DNA of 7,567 nt from Geodermatophilaceae bacterium (GCA_013811975.1 JACCUF010000289.1:1-7567), one strand, 5' to 3'; shown: positions 1-5,944, numbered from the stretch's first letter. A program made the numbers and translations. Notes: generated from the letters alone by a model not told the origin.

Positions 1-471
1 GTCTCCTGGTGCGCTACGCCGTCTGCGTCTGCCCAGGTGTAAGGACTCGTGTCCCGTATGCCGGTCGATCCGTACCCGAGCCGGTGGTAGAGCCGAGCGG
101 CGTCAGGGTTGGCCGCAGAAACGCCGACCCCGGCTTCGGCATGGCCGCGGGACCGAATCAGGTCCTCGGCGGCGGCGATCAGTGCGGACCCGACCCCGTT
201 CCCACGGTGTTCGGGGCGGACCTGTAGATGGTTGATCTCGATGCATTCGGCGTGCGCCGTCCTGGCATTGGCGCCCACGCAGCCGCTCCACTGCACCATG
301 CCAGGACCCCAGTGGTACCGGGCCGCGCCAGGCCACGAGATAGGTCGCGGACCCCCGGTGCTGTTCTGCGAAGTGGCCACCGTGGATATCGGATCCCGGG
401 GTTGGCCACTGGGTGCACAGCAGGACGAGATCCTCAGCCGAGGATGTCCTGATCTCCATCTCCCGCCCCAC
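1..471 (-). pseudogene. GNAT family N-acetyltransferase, frameshifted and cut by the left window edge
   Basis: Predicted acetyl-CoA-dependent N-acetyltransferase of unknown substrate. The GTG start at 471 has AGGAG 9 nt upstream (481-485), better placed than the ATG at 459. The first 57 codons give a GNAT-like N-terminus (EIRTSSAEDLVLL, then TYLVAWRGPVPLGS). The reading then has to move one base near position 300: from the ATG at 299 the next frame stays open to position 1 and carries the acetyl-CoA-binding motif A (VRPEHRGNGVGSALIAA, R-G-N-G-V-G signature) and motif B (NPDAARLYHRLGYGSTG). Removing one G of the GG at 301-302 would join both halves as ...GS-C-MVQWSG.... About 157 residues are visible, close to a whole single-domain GNAT, so little is missing beyond the edge. 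The family call is firm. Whether the frameshift is a real mutation or a sequence error cannot be decided here. Confidence 0.78.
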
Positions 472-480
472 TACAGTTCA

Positions 481-485
481 CTCCT
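481..485 (-). promoter_or_regulatory. Shine-Dalgarno site of the GNAT gene
   Basis: On the minus strand AGGAG lies 9 nt before the GTG at 471. The ATG at 459 has GGAG directly abutting it, which is too close, so this site decides the start. Confidence 0.55.
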
Positions 486-605
486 GCGCACGTAGTCCGA
501 CAATTGCCCCTGGTGAGTCTGCTAGCCCGATGGTGCATGCAGAGCACTGCCCAATGAGCATGAGCACGACTGAGGCGCTAAGCGTGCAGGCTTCGAGGAC
601 GTCCG

Positions 606-617
606 TACACTTTCCTG
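606..617 (+). promoter_or_regulatory. -10 element of a probable leaderless promoter for the aminotransferase
   Basis: TACACT at 606-611 fits the actinobacterial TANNNT -10 consensus and lies exactly 6 nt before the GTG at 618, so transcription would start at or next to the first base of the start codon. No Shine-Dalgarno stands at usable distance: the nearest GAGG (595-598) ends 19 nt before the GTG. No good -35 hexamer is visible 16-18 nt upstream. Confidence 0.62.
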
Positions 618-1997
618 GTGTCCAGCACCAGACTCGATCCGTACTCCGACCGCTATGCCGCCCGTACCCACGGCATGACCGCATCGGAGATCCGAGCTCT
701 GTTCGCGGTGGTGAGCCGCCCGGAGGTTGTCTCGCTGGCGGGCGGGATGCCTGCGGTCACCGCGCTCCCCCTCGACGCCGTGGGTTCGATGATCGGCGAT
801 CTGGTCAGCGGCCACGGCGCGGCCACGTTGCAATACGGATCCGGGCAGGGCGATCCGCGACTGCGCGAGCGGATCTGCGACGTGATGGCCCTCGAGGGCA
901 TCGGCGTGGGTGGCGACGCCGATGCGTTGCCGGACAACGTGGTGGTGACGGTCGGTTCCCAGCAGGGTCTGGACCTGGTAACCCGGGTGTTCTGCGATCC
1001 CGGCGACATAGTGCTCGCCGAGGCTCCGTCATACGTCGGCGCTCTTGGCGTCTTCCAGGCCGCGCAGGCTGAGGTCCGACACGTCGAGATGGACGCTGAT
1101 GGATTGATCCCCGAGGCGCTGCGCGAGGCCCTGCTGACGCTGAGGGCCGAGGGTCGGCGGGCGAAGTTCCTGTACACGGTGCCCAACTTCCATAACCCGG
1201 CCGGCGTCACGTTGCCGGTCGAGCGGCGCGAGCAGATCCTGGCCCTTGCCGAGGAGTTCGACCTGCTGCTCATTGAGGACAACCCGTACGGGCTACTTGG
1301 CTTTGACCGGGAGCCGTTGCCCGCCTTGCGTTCTCGTGCCGCGGATCGGGTCATTTACCTGGGCTCGTTCTCCAAGACGTTTTCGCCGGGGTTGCGGGTG
1401 GGCTGGGTGTACGCACCGGTCGCCGTCCGGGAGAAGTTGGTCCTGGCCAGCGAGGCACAGATCCTCTGCCCGCCCTCGCTCACCCAGTATGCGGTGGCCC
1501 GCTATCTCGATACCCAACCGTGGGAGCAGCAGATCAAGGTCTTCTGCGAGCTCTACCGAGAGCGCCGGGACGCGACACTGGAGTCACTGACCGCGCTGAT
1601 GCCCGACGGCGTGAGCTGGACCAAGCCAGACGGCGGATTCTACGTCTGGTTGCAGTTGCCGGAAGGCTTGGACTCCAAGGTGATGCAGCCGCGCGCGGTG
1701 GCGGCCCGGGTCGCGTACGTCCCCGGCATCGGTTTCTACGCCGACGGGGCGGGCCAGCGGTTCCTTCGGCTGTCCTACTGCTATCCCGAGCCGGACCGGA
1801 TCCGTGAGGGCGTGCGCCGCCTGGCCGGAGTCATCGAGTCCGAACTCGAACTCCGAGAGACGTTCGGCGGCATCGACCCAGCCACGCTGCACGGCGCGGA
1901 CGCGGCGAGCGTACGAGCCACCGGCACAGCCGACGAGGAAGGCTTCGCTATCCGCTCCCGGTCCGGCGGGAGCACCCCGGGGGCCGACGCGCTATGA
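618..1997 (+). CDS. PLP-dependent class I/II aminotransferase (aminoadipate/aromatic aminotransferase-like)
   Basis: Fold-type I PLP enzyme, 459 residues, probably cytosolic, transferring an amino group between an amino acid and a 2-oxo acid. Hallmarks: the AGGMP segment near the N-terminus; N193 in NFHNPAG; D221 and Y224 in EDNPYG, which contact PLP; the Schiff-base lysine K253 in GSFSKTFSPGLRVGW; and R384 in RFLRLSYCYPEPD, the expected carboxylate-binding arginine. It resembles the LysN/2-aminoadipate group and the catalytic half of MocR proteins, but has no N-terminal winged helix, so it is an enzyme rather than a MocR regulator. The GTG at 618 gives the usual DPYSDRYAAR opening. Residues 417-459 form a polar, probably disordered tail beyond the normal fold end. 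Its last four bases overlap the next start (ATGA), so the ligase is likely co-translated. Substrate is not predictable. Confidence 0.93.
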   Translation: MSSTRLDPYSDRYAARTHGMTASEIRALFAVVSRPEVVSLAGGMPAVTALPLDAVGSMIGDLVSGHGAATLQYGSGQGDPRLRERICDVMALEGIGVGGDADALPDNVVVTVGSQQGLDLVTRVFCDPGDIVLAEAPSYVGALGVFQAAQAEVRHVEMDADGLIPEALREALLTLRAEGRRAKFLYTVPNFHNPAGVTLPVERREQILALAEEFDLLLIEDNPYGLLGFDREPLPALRSRAADRVIYLGSFSKTFSPGLRVGWVYAPVAVREKLVLASEAQILCPPSLTQYAVARYLDTQPWEQQIKVFCELYRERRDATLESLTALMPDGVSWTKPDGGFYVWLQLPEGLDSKVMQPRAVAARVAYVPGIGFYADGAGQRFLRLSYCYPEPDRIREGVRRLAGVIESELELRETFGGIDPATLHGADAASVRATGTADEEGFAIRSRSGGSTPGADAL

Positions 1998-2995
1998 GCG
2001 ATCCCACAGTCACGACAGCGTCAACGCCTGATGTCTTGAGAGCGGTCGTACTCGCCGGCGGCCTGGCCTTCGAGCGGGACGTTTCCATGCACAGCGGGCG
2101 TCGGGTCAGCGCCGCTCTGCGCCATGCCGGGGTCGAGGTCGAGGTCCTCGATGCCGACGCGCAGCTGTTGCCGGCATTGGCCGAGCATCCGTGCGATGCG
2201 GTGTTCATCGCGTTGCACGGGGCCTCCGGTGAGGATGGTTCGCTGCGCTCGGTCCTCGAGTTGGCCGGTGTCCCCTACGTCGGTAGTTCTTCGGCGGCCA
2301 GCCGGCTGGCCTGGGACAAGCCGGGCGCCAAGGCCCGGGTCGCGAGTGCTGGGATCGTGACCCCGGAGTGGGTAGCTCTGCCGCACTCCACCTATCGCGA
2401 GCTGGGTGCCGGTGCCGTCCTCGACCTGGTCCTGTCCCGGCTCGGCTTGCCGCTGATGCTCAAGCCGGCTCAGGGTGGATCCGCGTTGGGAACGGTCAAA
2501 GTCAGTACGGTGCAAGAACTTCCGGAGGCGATGATCAGTGCCTTTGCCTACGCCGACACGGTGCTGATCGAGCAATTCATCAGCGGGACCGAAGTCGCGA
2601 TCTCGGTGGTCGACCGCTCGGACGGGCCAGCCGCGTTGCCCGCCGTCGAAATCGTCCCGCGGTCCGGAGTCTTCGACTATGCAGCCCGCTACACGCCCGG
2701 GATGACCGAGTACTTCACGCCGGCTCGCCTGAATGACTCCACCGCCGCTCGGGCCGCTGACGTCGCGTTGACCGTACATCGCAGGCTCGACCTTTCCGGG
2801 CTGTCACGTACCGACGCGATCATCACTGCCGACGGCGAGATCTACTTTCTCGAAGTCAATGTCTCGCCCGGCATGACCGACACCTCCATGATGCCGATGT
2901 CGGTGGCTGCCGCCGGGCTCGAGCTCGGCACCGTGCTTGCCGACCTACTCCGCGCCGCGGCCCTGCCCCAGAAGGGCGTCCGAGCACAGGTCTAG
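1994..2995 (+). CDS. ddl: D-alanine--D-alanine ligase-like ATP-grasp enzyme
   Basis: ATP-grasp ligase of 333 residues. Family members join two D-alanines with ATP in the cytosol to make the D-Ala-D-Ala end of peptidoglycan precursors. Visible landmarks: AGGLAFERDVSMHSG with E27, matching the N-terminal substrate-side Glu; ALHGASGEDG (residues 73-82); WDKPGAK (107-113); the ATP lysine K157 and glycine-rich GGSALG loop (161-166); E193 and E200 in IEQFISGTE; FDYAARY (227-233) and EYFTPARL of the omega-loop region; R272 and D274; and FLEVNVSPGMT with E287 and N289, expected Mg2+ ligands. The ligand residues look complete, so it should be active. The GGSALG loop differs from the GSS(V)G of well-studied Ddl enzymes, so a paralogue with another D-amino acid preference is possible. 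The start overlaps the aminotransferase stop. The stop overlaps that of the convergent kinase. Confidence 0.88.
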   Translation: MSDPTVTTASTPDVLRAVVLAGGLAFERDVSMHSGRRVSAALRHAGVEVEVLDADAQLLPALAEHPCDAVFIALHGASGEDGSLRSVLELAGVPYVGSSSAASRLAWDKPGAKARVASAGIVTPEWVALPHSTYRELGAGAVLDLVLSRLGLPLMLKPAQGGSALGTVKVSTVQELPEAMISAFAYADTVLIEQFISGTEVAISVVDRSDGPAALPAVEIVPRSGVFDYAARYTPGMTEYFTPARLNDSTAARAADVALTVHRRLDLSGLSRTDAIITADGEIYFLEVNVSPGMTDTSMMPMSVAAAGLELGTVLADLLRAAALPQKGVRAQV

Positions 2996-3531
2996 CCGGA
3001 ATCGCTGGCTTGCTCGATCACGCCCTGCGCCGCACGCCGCGAACGAGCGGTCAAGAAGGTCAGGCCCGACCAGCGCGGGTCAGTGGCAGCGGCCCGGTAC
3101 CGCTTCCGGTTCTTGGCATGGTTCGTCCACGACCACAGCAGGATGTTCTGCTCGGGGTCACCTCGGATCAGGTTGCGTAGGTTCTCCCGGTTGCCGTTCC
3201 ACAACTCGGCTCCGGTCCAACCGCGACGCACTGTCCGTACAAGCAACTGGCTCATCACCCGCCACCGCGGCAGATCGAGAACGACGACGGTATCCGCTCG
3301 CGACCAGACGATCTGCCGGATCCGGCTGTAGTTGCCGTCGACAACCCAGCAGTCGCCGATCGTTGCCGCCTCGACCCGGCGAGCGAACTCCGTATCGTCC
3401 AGGCCAACCCAGCCTGGCTGATGGAAAATCGCGTCCAATTCGACGTGTGGTGCGCCGAGTCGTGCGGCCAGGGCTCGGGCTACAGTCGTCTTTCCGGAAC
3501 CGGATACACCGACGACGGACACGCGACGCAC
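2992..3531 (-). CDS. FlaR-like P-loop nucleotide kinase (adenylate kinase-related)
   Basis: Small P-loop NTPase of 179 residues, related to adenylate/shikimate-type kinases and often annotated 'DNA topology modulation protein FlaR' or 'AAA family ATPase'. The Walker A motif GVSGSGKTT (residues 8-16, K14) sits at the extreme N-terminus. It is followed by LDAIFHQPGW, CWVVDGNYSRIR, a Walker B-like VVVLDLP, and the ELWNGNREN and WSWTNHAKNRKRY segments typical of this group. The phosphate acceptor is unknown. The GTG at 3531 is the farthest possible start, since an in-frame TAG occurs upstream before any other start codon. GTG 3522 is an alternative that still keeps the P-loop. It follows the permease gene on the same strand with an 82-nt gap. 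Its stop shares CTAG with the ligase stop. Confidence 0.85.
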   Translation of the reverse strand: MRRVSVVGVSGSGKTTVARALAARLGAPHVELDAIFHQPGWVGLDDTEFARRVEAATIGDCWVVDGNYSRIRQIVWSRADTVVVLDLPRWRVMSQLLVRTVRRGWTGAELWNGNRENLRNLIRGDPEQNILLWSWTNHAKNRKRYRAAATDPRWSGLTFLTARSRRAAQGVIEQASDSG

Positions 3532-3539
3532 GACAAGGA

Positions 3540-3545
3540 AATGTA
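3540..3545 (-). promoter_or_regulatory. Candidate -10 element for the P-loop kinase
   Basis: On the minus strand TACATT (TANNNT type) ends 8 nt before the GTG at 3531, a spacing compatible with a leaderless or nearly leaderless transcript. No Shine-Dalgarno lies at usable distance. Two copies of TAGGCG (3556-3561 and 3546-3551, 10 bp apart) immediately precede it and may be a regulator site. Confidence 0.42.
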
Positions 3546-3570
3546 CGCCTAAGGCCGCCTAGTATTTCGG

Positions 3571-3578
3571 CACCTCCT
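3571..3578 (-). promoter_or_regulatory. Isolated perfect Shine-Dalgarno sequence AGGAGGTG
   Basis: The minus strand reads AGGAGGTG here, full complementarity to the 16S rRNA tail, in the gap between permease and kinase. It lies about 40 nt before the kinase GTG, too far to serve it, and an in-frame TAG blocks an earlier kinase start. The only nearby start is the GTG inside it, which gives a four-codon MPKY ORF. It may be a relic, a chance match, or serve a very short ORF. Confidence 0.3.
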
Positions 3579-3613
3579 GGGCGCGGGGCAGTGTGAGTCC
3601 TTTGCGCGGCCGG

Positions 3614-4366
3614 CTAGTGGTACGCATCGAGGCCCAGCTTGAGCGCCAGCCCCAGGCCGAGCAGACCGATGCCGATCCGCAGCGGGGTGTCCGGGATCCG
3701 GCGGACGATCCACGGCGCGACCAACCCGCCGAGAAAACAACCGGAAGCCAGCGGCAGTACAGACGGCCAGTCCACCGGGCCGAAGACCGCAAAGCCGATG
3801 GCCGCCACCGTGTTTGCGCTTCCGACGACGGCGTTCTTCAAAGCGTTCAATCGGGGCATCGAGTCCGAAATTACGGCCCCCATCAGGGCTAGGACAAGGA
3901 CTCCGGCGCCGGCGCCGAAGTAGCCGCTGTAGACCGCGATGACACCCAGTCCCGCTGTCACCGCCGGATGTCCGGCGTGCAGCCGATCGGCGTGCAGTCG
4001 TTGCAGCCACGGTCGCAGGAGCAGCGCGACAGCGGCAACGCCGATCAGCCACGGAACGAGGTAGCCGAAGACGTCCTCGGGCGTGGTCAGCAGCAGCACC
4101 GCCCCGACGGCACCGCCGGCCACCGACAGCAACGCGTACCGGCGTACCCGTTCGCCCTGGCCGCGCAGTTCCGGCCTCGAGCCGGCCAGCGCCCCGGCGG
4201 TCGTCAGGGTCAGAGCGACGGAGTTGGTGACGTTGGCGACCAGCGGTGGGAGCCCGGCCGCGAGCAACACCGGATAGGAGACCAGCGACGCGATCCCGGC
4301 ACCGGCCCCGGCGATCCCGGCCAGCACCCCCCCGACGATCAGGATCAGGGCATCGACCAACGTCAC
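3614..4366 (-). CDS. TauE/SafE family (DUF81) membrane permease
   Basis: Integral inner-membrane protein of 250 residues in the TauE/SafE family, whose known members export sulfite, sulfoacetate or related anions, though most have no assigned substrate. About eight hydrophobic segments are visible (around residues 5-35, 42-62, 77-95, 99-118, 134-166, 174-196, 200-221, 229-248). The family's internal duplication is plain: AGAGAGI near residue 20 is echoed by GYFGAGAG (148-155), and ANVTNSVAL (44-52) by LNALKNAVVGSAN (173-185). The basic loop at about 118-133 carries a short duplicated RLHA. The GTG at 4366 is the only usable start near TM1, because an in-frame TGA stands five codons upstream. 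It has no Shine-Dalgarno and overlaps the stop of a tiny upstream ORF as GTGA, suggesting coupled translation. Transport substrate cannot be predicted. Confidence 0.87.
   Translation of the reverse strand: MTLVDALILIVGGVLAGIAGAGAGIASLVSYPVLLAAGLPPLVANVTNSVALTLTTAGALAGSRPELRGQGERVRRYALLSVAGGAVGAVLLLTTPEDVFGYLVPWLIGVAAVALLLRPWLQRLHADRLHAGHPAVTAGLGVIAVYSGYFGAGAGVLVLALMGAVISDSMPRLNALKNAVVGSANTVAAIGFAVFGPVDWPSVLPLASGCFLGGLVAPWIVRRIPDTPLRIGIGLLGLGLALKLGLDAYH
3973..3997. repeat. Short tandem duplication (15-bp period) inside the permease gene
   Basis: CGGCGTGCAG occurs at 3973-3982 and again at 3988-3997. The 15-bp period (five codons) gives the doubled RLHA in the loop before TM5. It keeps the frame and probably reflects local replication slippage. 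Confidence 0.6.
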
Positions 4367-4389
4367 TGCAGGAAACGCTCATCGGACAT
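4363..4389 (-). CDS. Putative 8-residue leader peptide upstream of the permease (MSDERFLQ)
   Basis: On the minus strand an ATG at 4389 opens an ORF of eight codons plus stop, MSDERFLQ. Its TGA (4365-4363) overlaps the permease GTG (4366-4364) as GTGA. The -10-like TAGCCT lies exactly 7 nt before this ATG, the layout of a leaderless transcript. Because the permease GTG has no ribosome site of its own, ribosomes ending the peptide could restart on it. This is inferred from spacing only. The peptide has no attenuator-like run of one amino acid. Confidence 0.4.
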   Translation of the reverse strand: MSDERFLQ

Positions 4390-4396
4390 GGTCCCG

Positions 4397-4402
4397 AGGC
4401 TA
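4397..4402 (-). promoter_or_regulatory. Candidate -10 element of the permease transcript
   Basis: TAGCCT on the minus strand fits TANNNT and ends 7 nt before the ATG at 4389, so the mRNA would begin at or close to that ATG. No strong -35 is visible. Confidence 0.45.
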
Positions 4403-4473
4403 GGTCGCCTGGATATTCGGGCGCAGCCAGGATCGTTGACCCGGTAGTAGCCTAGGAGCCAAGGAGTGTGCCC
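4403..4473. promoter_or_regulatory. Divergent promoter region between the permease and the 99-residue gene
   Basis: The short region must drive both directions. Plus-strand elements are a -10-like TAGCCT (4448-4453) and the Shine-Dalgarno AAGGAG (4461-4466). The same hexamer TAGCCT serves the minus strand at 4397-4402, so the two candidate -10 boxes are identical and face away from each other. A weak inverted repeat, CCTGG (4408-4412) and CCAGG (4427-4431), lies between them. TTGACC (4436-4441) resembles a -35 but is too close to any -10 here. Confidence 0.38.
4461..4466 (+). promoter_or_regulatory. Shine-Dalgarno site of the 99-residue gene
   Basis: AAGGAG ends 7 nt before the ATG at 4474 but only 1 nt before the GTG at 4468, so the ATG is chosen as start. 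It is the clearest ribosome site on the plus strand in the window. Confidence 0.7.
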
Positions 4474-4773
4474 ATGGATCGTGCTGAGCTGTTCGACTCG
4501 CTCGGGCAGGCCCTGCTCAACCCTGAGGACATCGTCTACGTCGAACGTCGCGGAGCACAGTACTCATGGCATCGGGTGATTCCGGGCGCCGTGCCCCCCA
4601 CATCGAGTGCCGGGGCTGATGTGTGGATGTACTTCTCCGGCGACTGGCCGAAAAACGACTTCGAACGTAGGGAGGCATTCTGCGAGGACATGCTGGCCGA
4701 GATGGAGTCGATGGCCGGGGGCGACGACCGATGCCGGTGGCCCCTGGATCAGCCCTGGCCCCAGATGCACTGA
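4474..4773 (+). CDS. Small protein of unknown function (99 residues)
   Basis: I do not recognise this protein. It is soluble, acidic and rich in Trp, with no signal peptide or membrane segment. An N-terminal amphipathic stretch (MDRAELFDSLGQALLNPEDI) leads into YVERRGAQYSWHRVIPG, then DVWMYFSGDWPKNDF, an acidic probable helix FERREAFCEDMLAEMES, and a Trp/Pro tail ending WPLDQPWPQMH. It contains two cysteines but no metal motif. A strong Shine-Dalgarno 7 nt before ATG 4474 and a coding-type base pattern support it as real. It ends 10 nt before the Fe-S nuclease-like gene, so the two are probably one transcript and the protein may work with that partner. No function is proposed. Confidence 0.75.
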   Translation: MDRAELFDSLGQALLNPEDIVYVERRGAQYSWHRVIPGAVPPTSSAGADVWMYFSGDWPKNDFERREAFCEDMLAEMESMAGGDDRCRWPLDQPWPQMH

Positions 4774-4783
4774 GCGGGCAGTT

Positions 4784-5896
4784 GTGGACTATCGGGTCTC
4801 GGCGCAGGAGCGGGCGGCGTTCAAGCGGTGCCGCCGGCAGTGGGACTACGGCTCGATACACCGGCAGCGCCTACAGTCTCTCGACCCGCCGCCGATCGAT
4901 CTGACTCAGGCGATCCGCGACGCACTGGCGGTGTACTACTACCCCGGGATGTGGGACTGGCACAGCGCCATCGTGCTGCCCCTGGTGCGCAAGGCGTTCA
5001 TGCGCTCGATCGCCGCGGCTCCGCCCTCCGCGCAGCGCATGGAGGCACTCGATCTCGGAACCGAGTTGCTGGAGCGGTACTTCGAATGGGCGCCGAGCCT
5101 CGACGACTTCGGGCCGCTCAAGATCGAGACCGACGTCGAGGTCCTGGTGCCCGATATCAGAGAGTCCGACCGAGCTTTGTGCTCCGCTGACGGGCACCGC
5201 GTGCTCTACACCGAGCGGGTGGCGATGGTTGCCGCCGATGCCGTAGACGAGTACTGGGTCGTCGTGCATCGCGTCGTAGCGGACTGGCAGAACCTCGAGG
5301 ACCTGCTGCTGGACGAGGCCTCGATCGCCGCATGTTGGGCATGGGAACAGACCTACCTCGGGATGGATGTCGCCGGAACCATCTACAACGAGATGCTTTG
5401 CCCTCCACCGGCAGCGCTGGGGCCGGCGCCGACGCGGACCAGGACCGGCAGTGACGGCCGCGGCGGCTACTCCCAGAACGAGCCCAGCGGCGGTGGACGC
5501 GCGCTGCAGCAGGCCGAACGCCCCGACCGGCTGGAGAGTCGGCCGTCGATTCCCCAGCGGGTACGGCAGGAGACCGCCGGGCCGCTGCGACGTACCTGGA
5601 TCCGACGCGACCGCGCCGAGATCGGATCTGCTGCCCAGCAGGTCGGCGCAGAGGTACTGGACATGCTGGACGCCGGTTTGACGCTGTACCCGACTCCATC
5701 ACCCACACACTGCCCGGACTGCAGCTTCCTCGCGCCCTGTCTGGCGACCGCCCAAGGAGCCGACCCGACGTTGGACCTGGCTTCCCGGTTCCGGCAGGGT
5801 CCGGCCGCCGTCACCTATGAACCGCGATTGGGGGCCGGCGGCGGCGGTCGCAACATCTCCCTGCCGACGAAGCCGCCGCCCTCGCCGTGGGGCTGA
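4784..5896 (+). CDS. RecB/Cas4/AddB-like PD-(D/E)XK-type Fe-S protein with degenerate catalytic site
   Basis: Predicted cytosolic protein of 370 residues, second gene of a pair. The GTG at 4784 gives a RecB-type opening, VSAQERAAFKRCRRQWDYGS. C16 plus C310, C313 and C319 (HCPDCSFLAPC, C-x2-C-x5-C) reproduce the one-plus-three cysteine layout that holds a 4Fe-4S cluster in AddB and Cas4 nucleases. The segment that should carry the catalytic residues reads TERVAMVAADAVDEYWVVVHR. Where active relatives have R-x-D and, after the next strand, (D/E)-x-K, this has R145-V-A147 and V161-H-R163, so cleavage activity is doubtful. A Pro/Gly/Arg-rich linker with NEPSGGGRALQQ (about 205-265) precedes the C-terminal RRTWIRRDRAEI helix and cysteine box. 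The last 25 residues are Gly/Pro-rich. It could bind DNA ends structurally, or be an actinobacterial family of unknown role. My alignment is by eye. Confidence 0.8.
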   Translation: MDYRVSAQERAAFKRCRRQWDYGSIHRQRLQSLDPPPIDLTQAIRDALAVYYYPGMWDWHSAIVLPLVRKAFMRSIAAAPPSAQRMEALDLGTELLERYFEWAPSLDDFGPLKIETDVEVLVPDIRESDRALCSADGHRVLYTERVAMVAADAVDEYWVVVHRVVADWQNLEDLLLDEASIAACWAWEQTYLGMDVAGTIYNEMLCPPPAALGPAPTRTRTGSDGRGGYSQNEPSGGGRALQQAERPDRLESRPSIPQRVRQETAGPLRRTWIRRDRAEIGSAAQQVGAEVLDMLDAGLTLYPTPSPTHCPDCSFLAPCLATAQGADPTLDLASRFRQGPAAVTYEPRLGAGGGGRNISLPTKPPPSPWG

Positions 5897-5932
5897 GTCC
5901 GACGGCCGCACCTGCAGCGGGGGCCGGCAGCC

Positions 5933-5944
5933 TACGGTGAAGAC
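5933..5944 (+). promoter_or_regulatory. -10 element of a probable leaderless promoter for the SCO6745-family gene
   Basis: TACGGT at 5933-5938 fits TANNNT and lies 6 nt before the ATG at 5945, so the transcript would begin at the start codon. GAAG (5939-5942) is the only purine run and is too close for a normal ribosome site. The gap to the previous gene is 48 bp. Confidence 0.52.

Larger units (their letters stand above)
472..617. promoter_or_regulatory. Divergent intergenic region between GNAT and aminotransferase genes
   Basis: 146 bp separate the two divergent starts and must hold both promoters. The aminotransferase side has a clear -10 (606-611). No convincing -35/-10 pair was found for the GNAT side. 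The only palindrome noticed is TGCATGCA (534-541), which is short and may be chance. Confidence 0.5.

Noticed and set aside
653..1354. 233-codon minus-strand ORF opposite the aminotransferase
   Set aside because: Ser/Arg-rich shadow of the strongly supported PLP enzyme.
2021..2779. 252-codon minus-strand ORF opposite the ligase
   Set aside because: High-GC shadow with no family resemblance; the ligase frame has complete ATP-grasp motifs.
3549..4382. Long 277-codon minus-strand ORF overlapping the permease
   Set aside because: Arg/Gly-rich out-of-frame translation. The 250-residue frame has clear membrane segments and family motifs.
4468..4470. GTG 4468 as start of the 99-residue gene
   Set aside because: Only 1 nt from AAGGAG; ATG 4474 has the correct 7-nt spacing.
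4607..4783. N-terminal extension of the nuclease-like protein starting at 4607
   Set aside because: It overlaps the small gene in another frame and translates to Trp/Arg/Pro-rich noise. The family-like opening begins at GTG 4784.
4784..5896. A CRISPR-associated Cas4 or a RecB/AddB helicase-nuclease locus
   Set aside because: No repeats, other cas genes or helicase are nearby, and the catalytic residues appear lost; only the Fe-S nuclease-like layout is shared.
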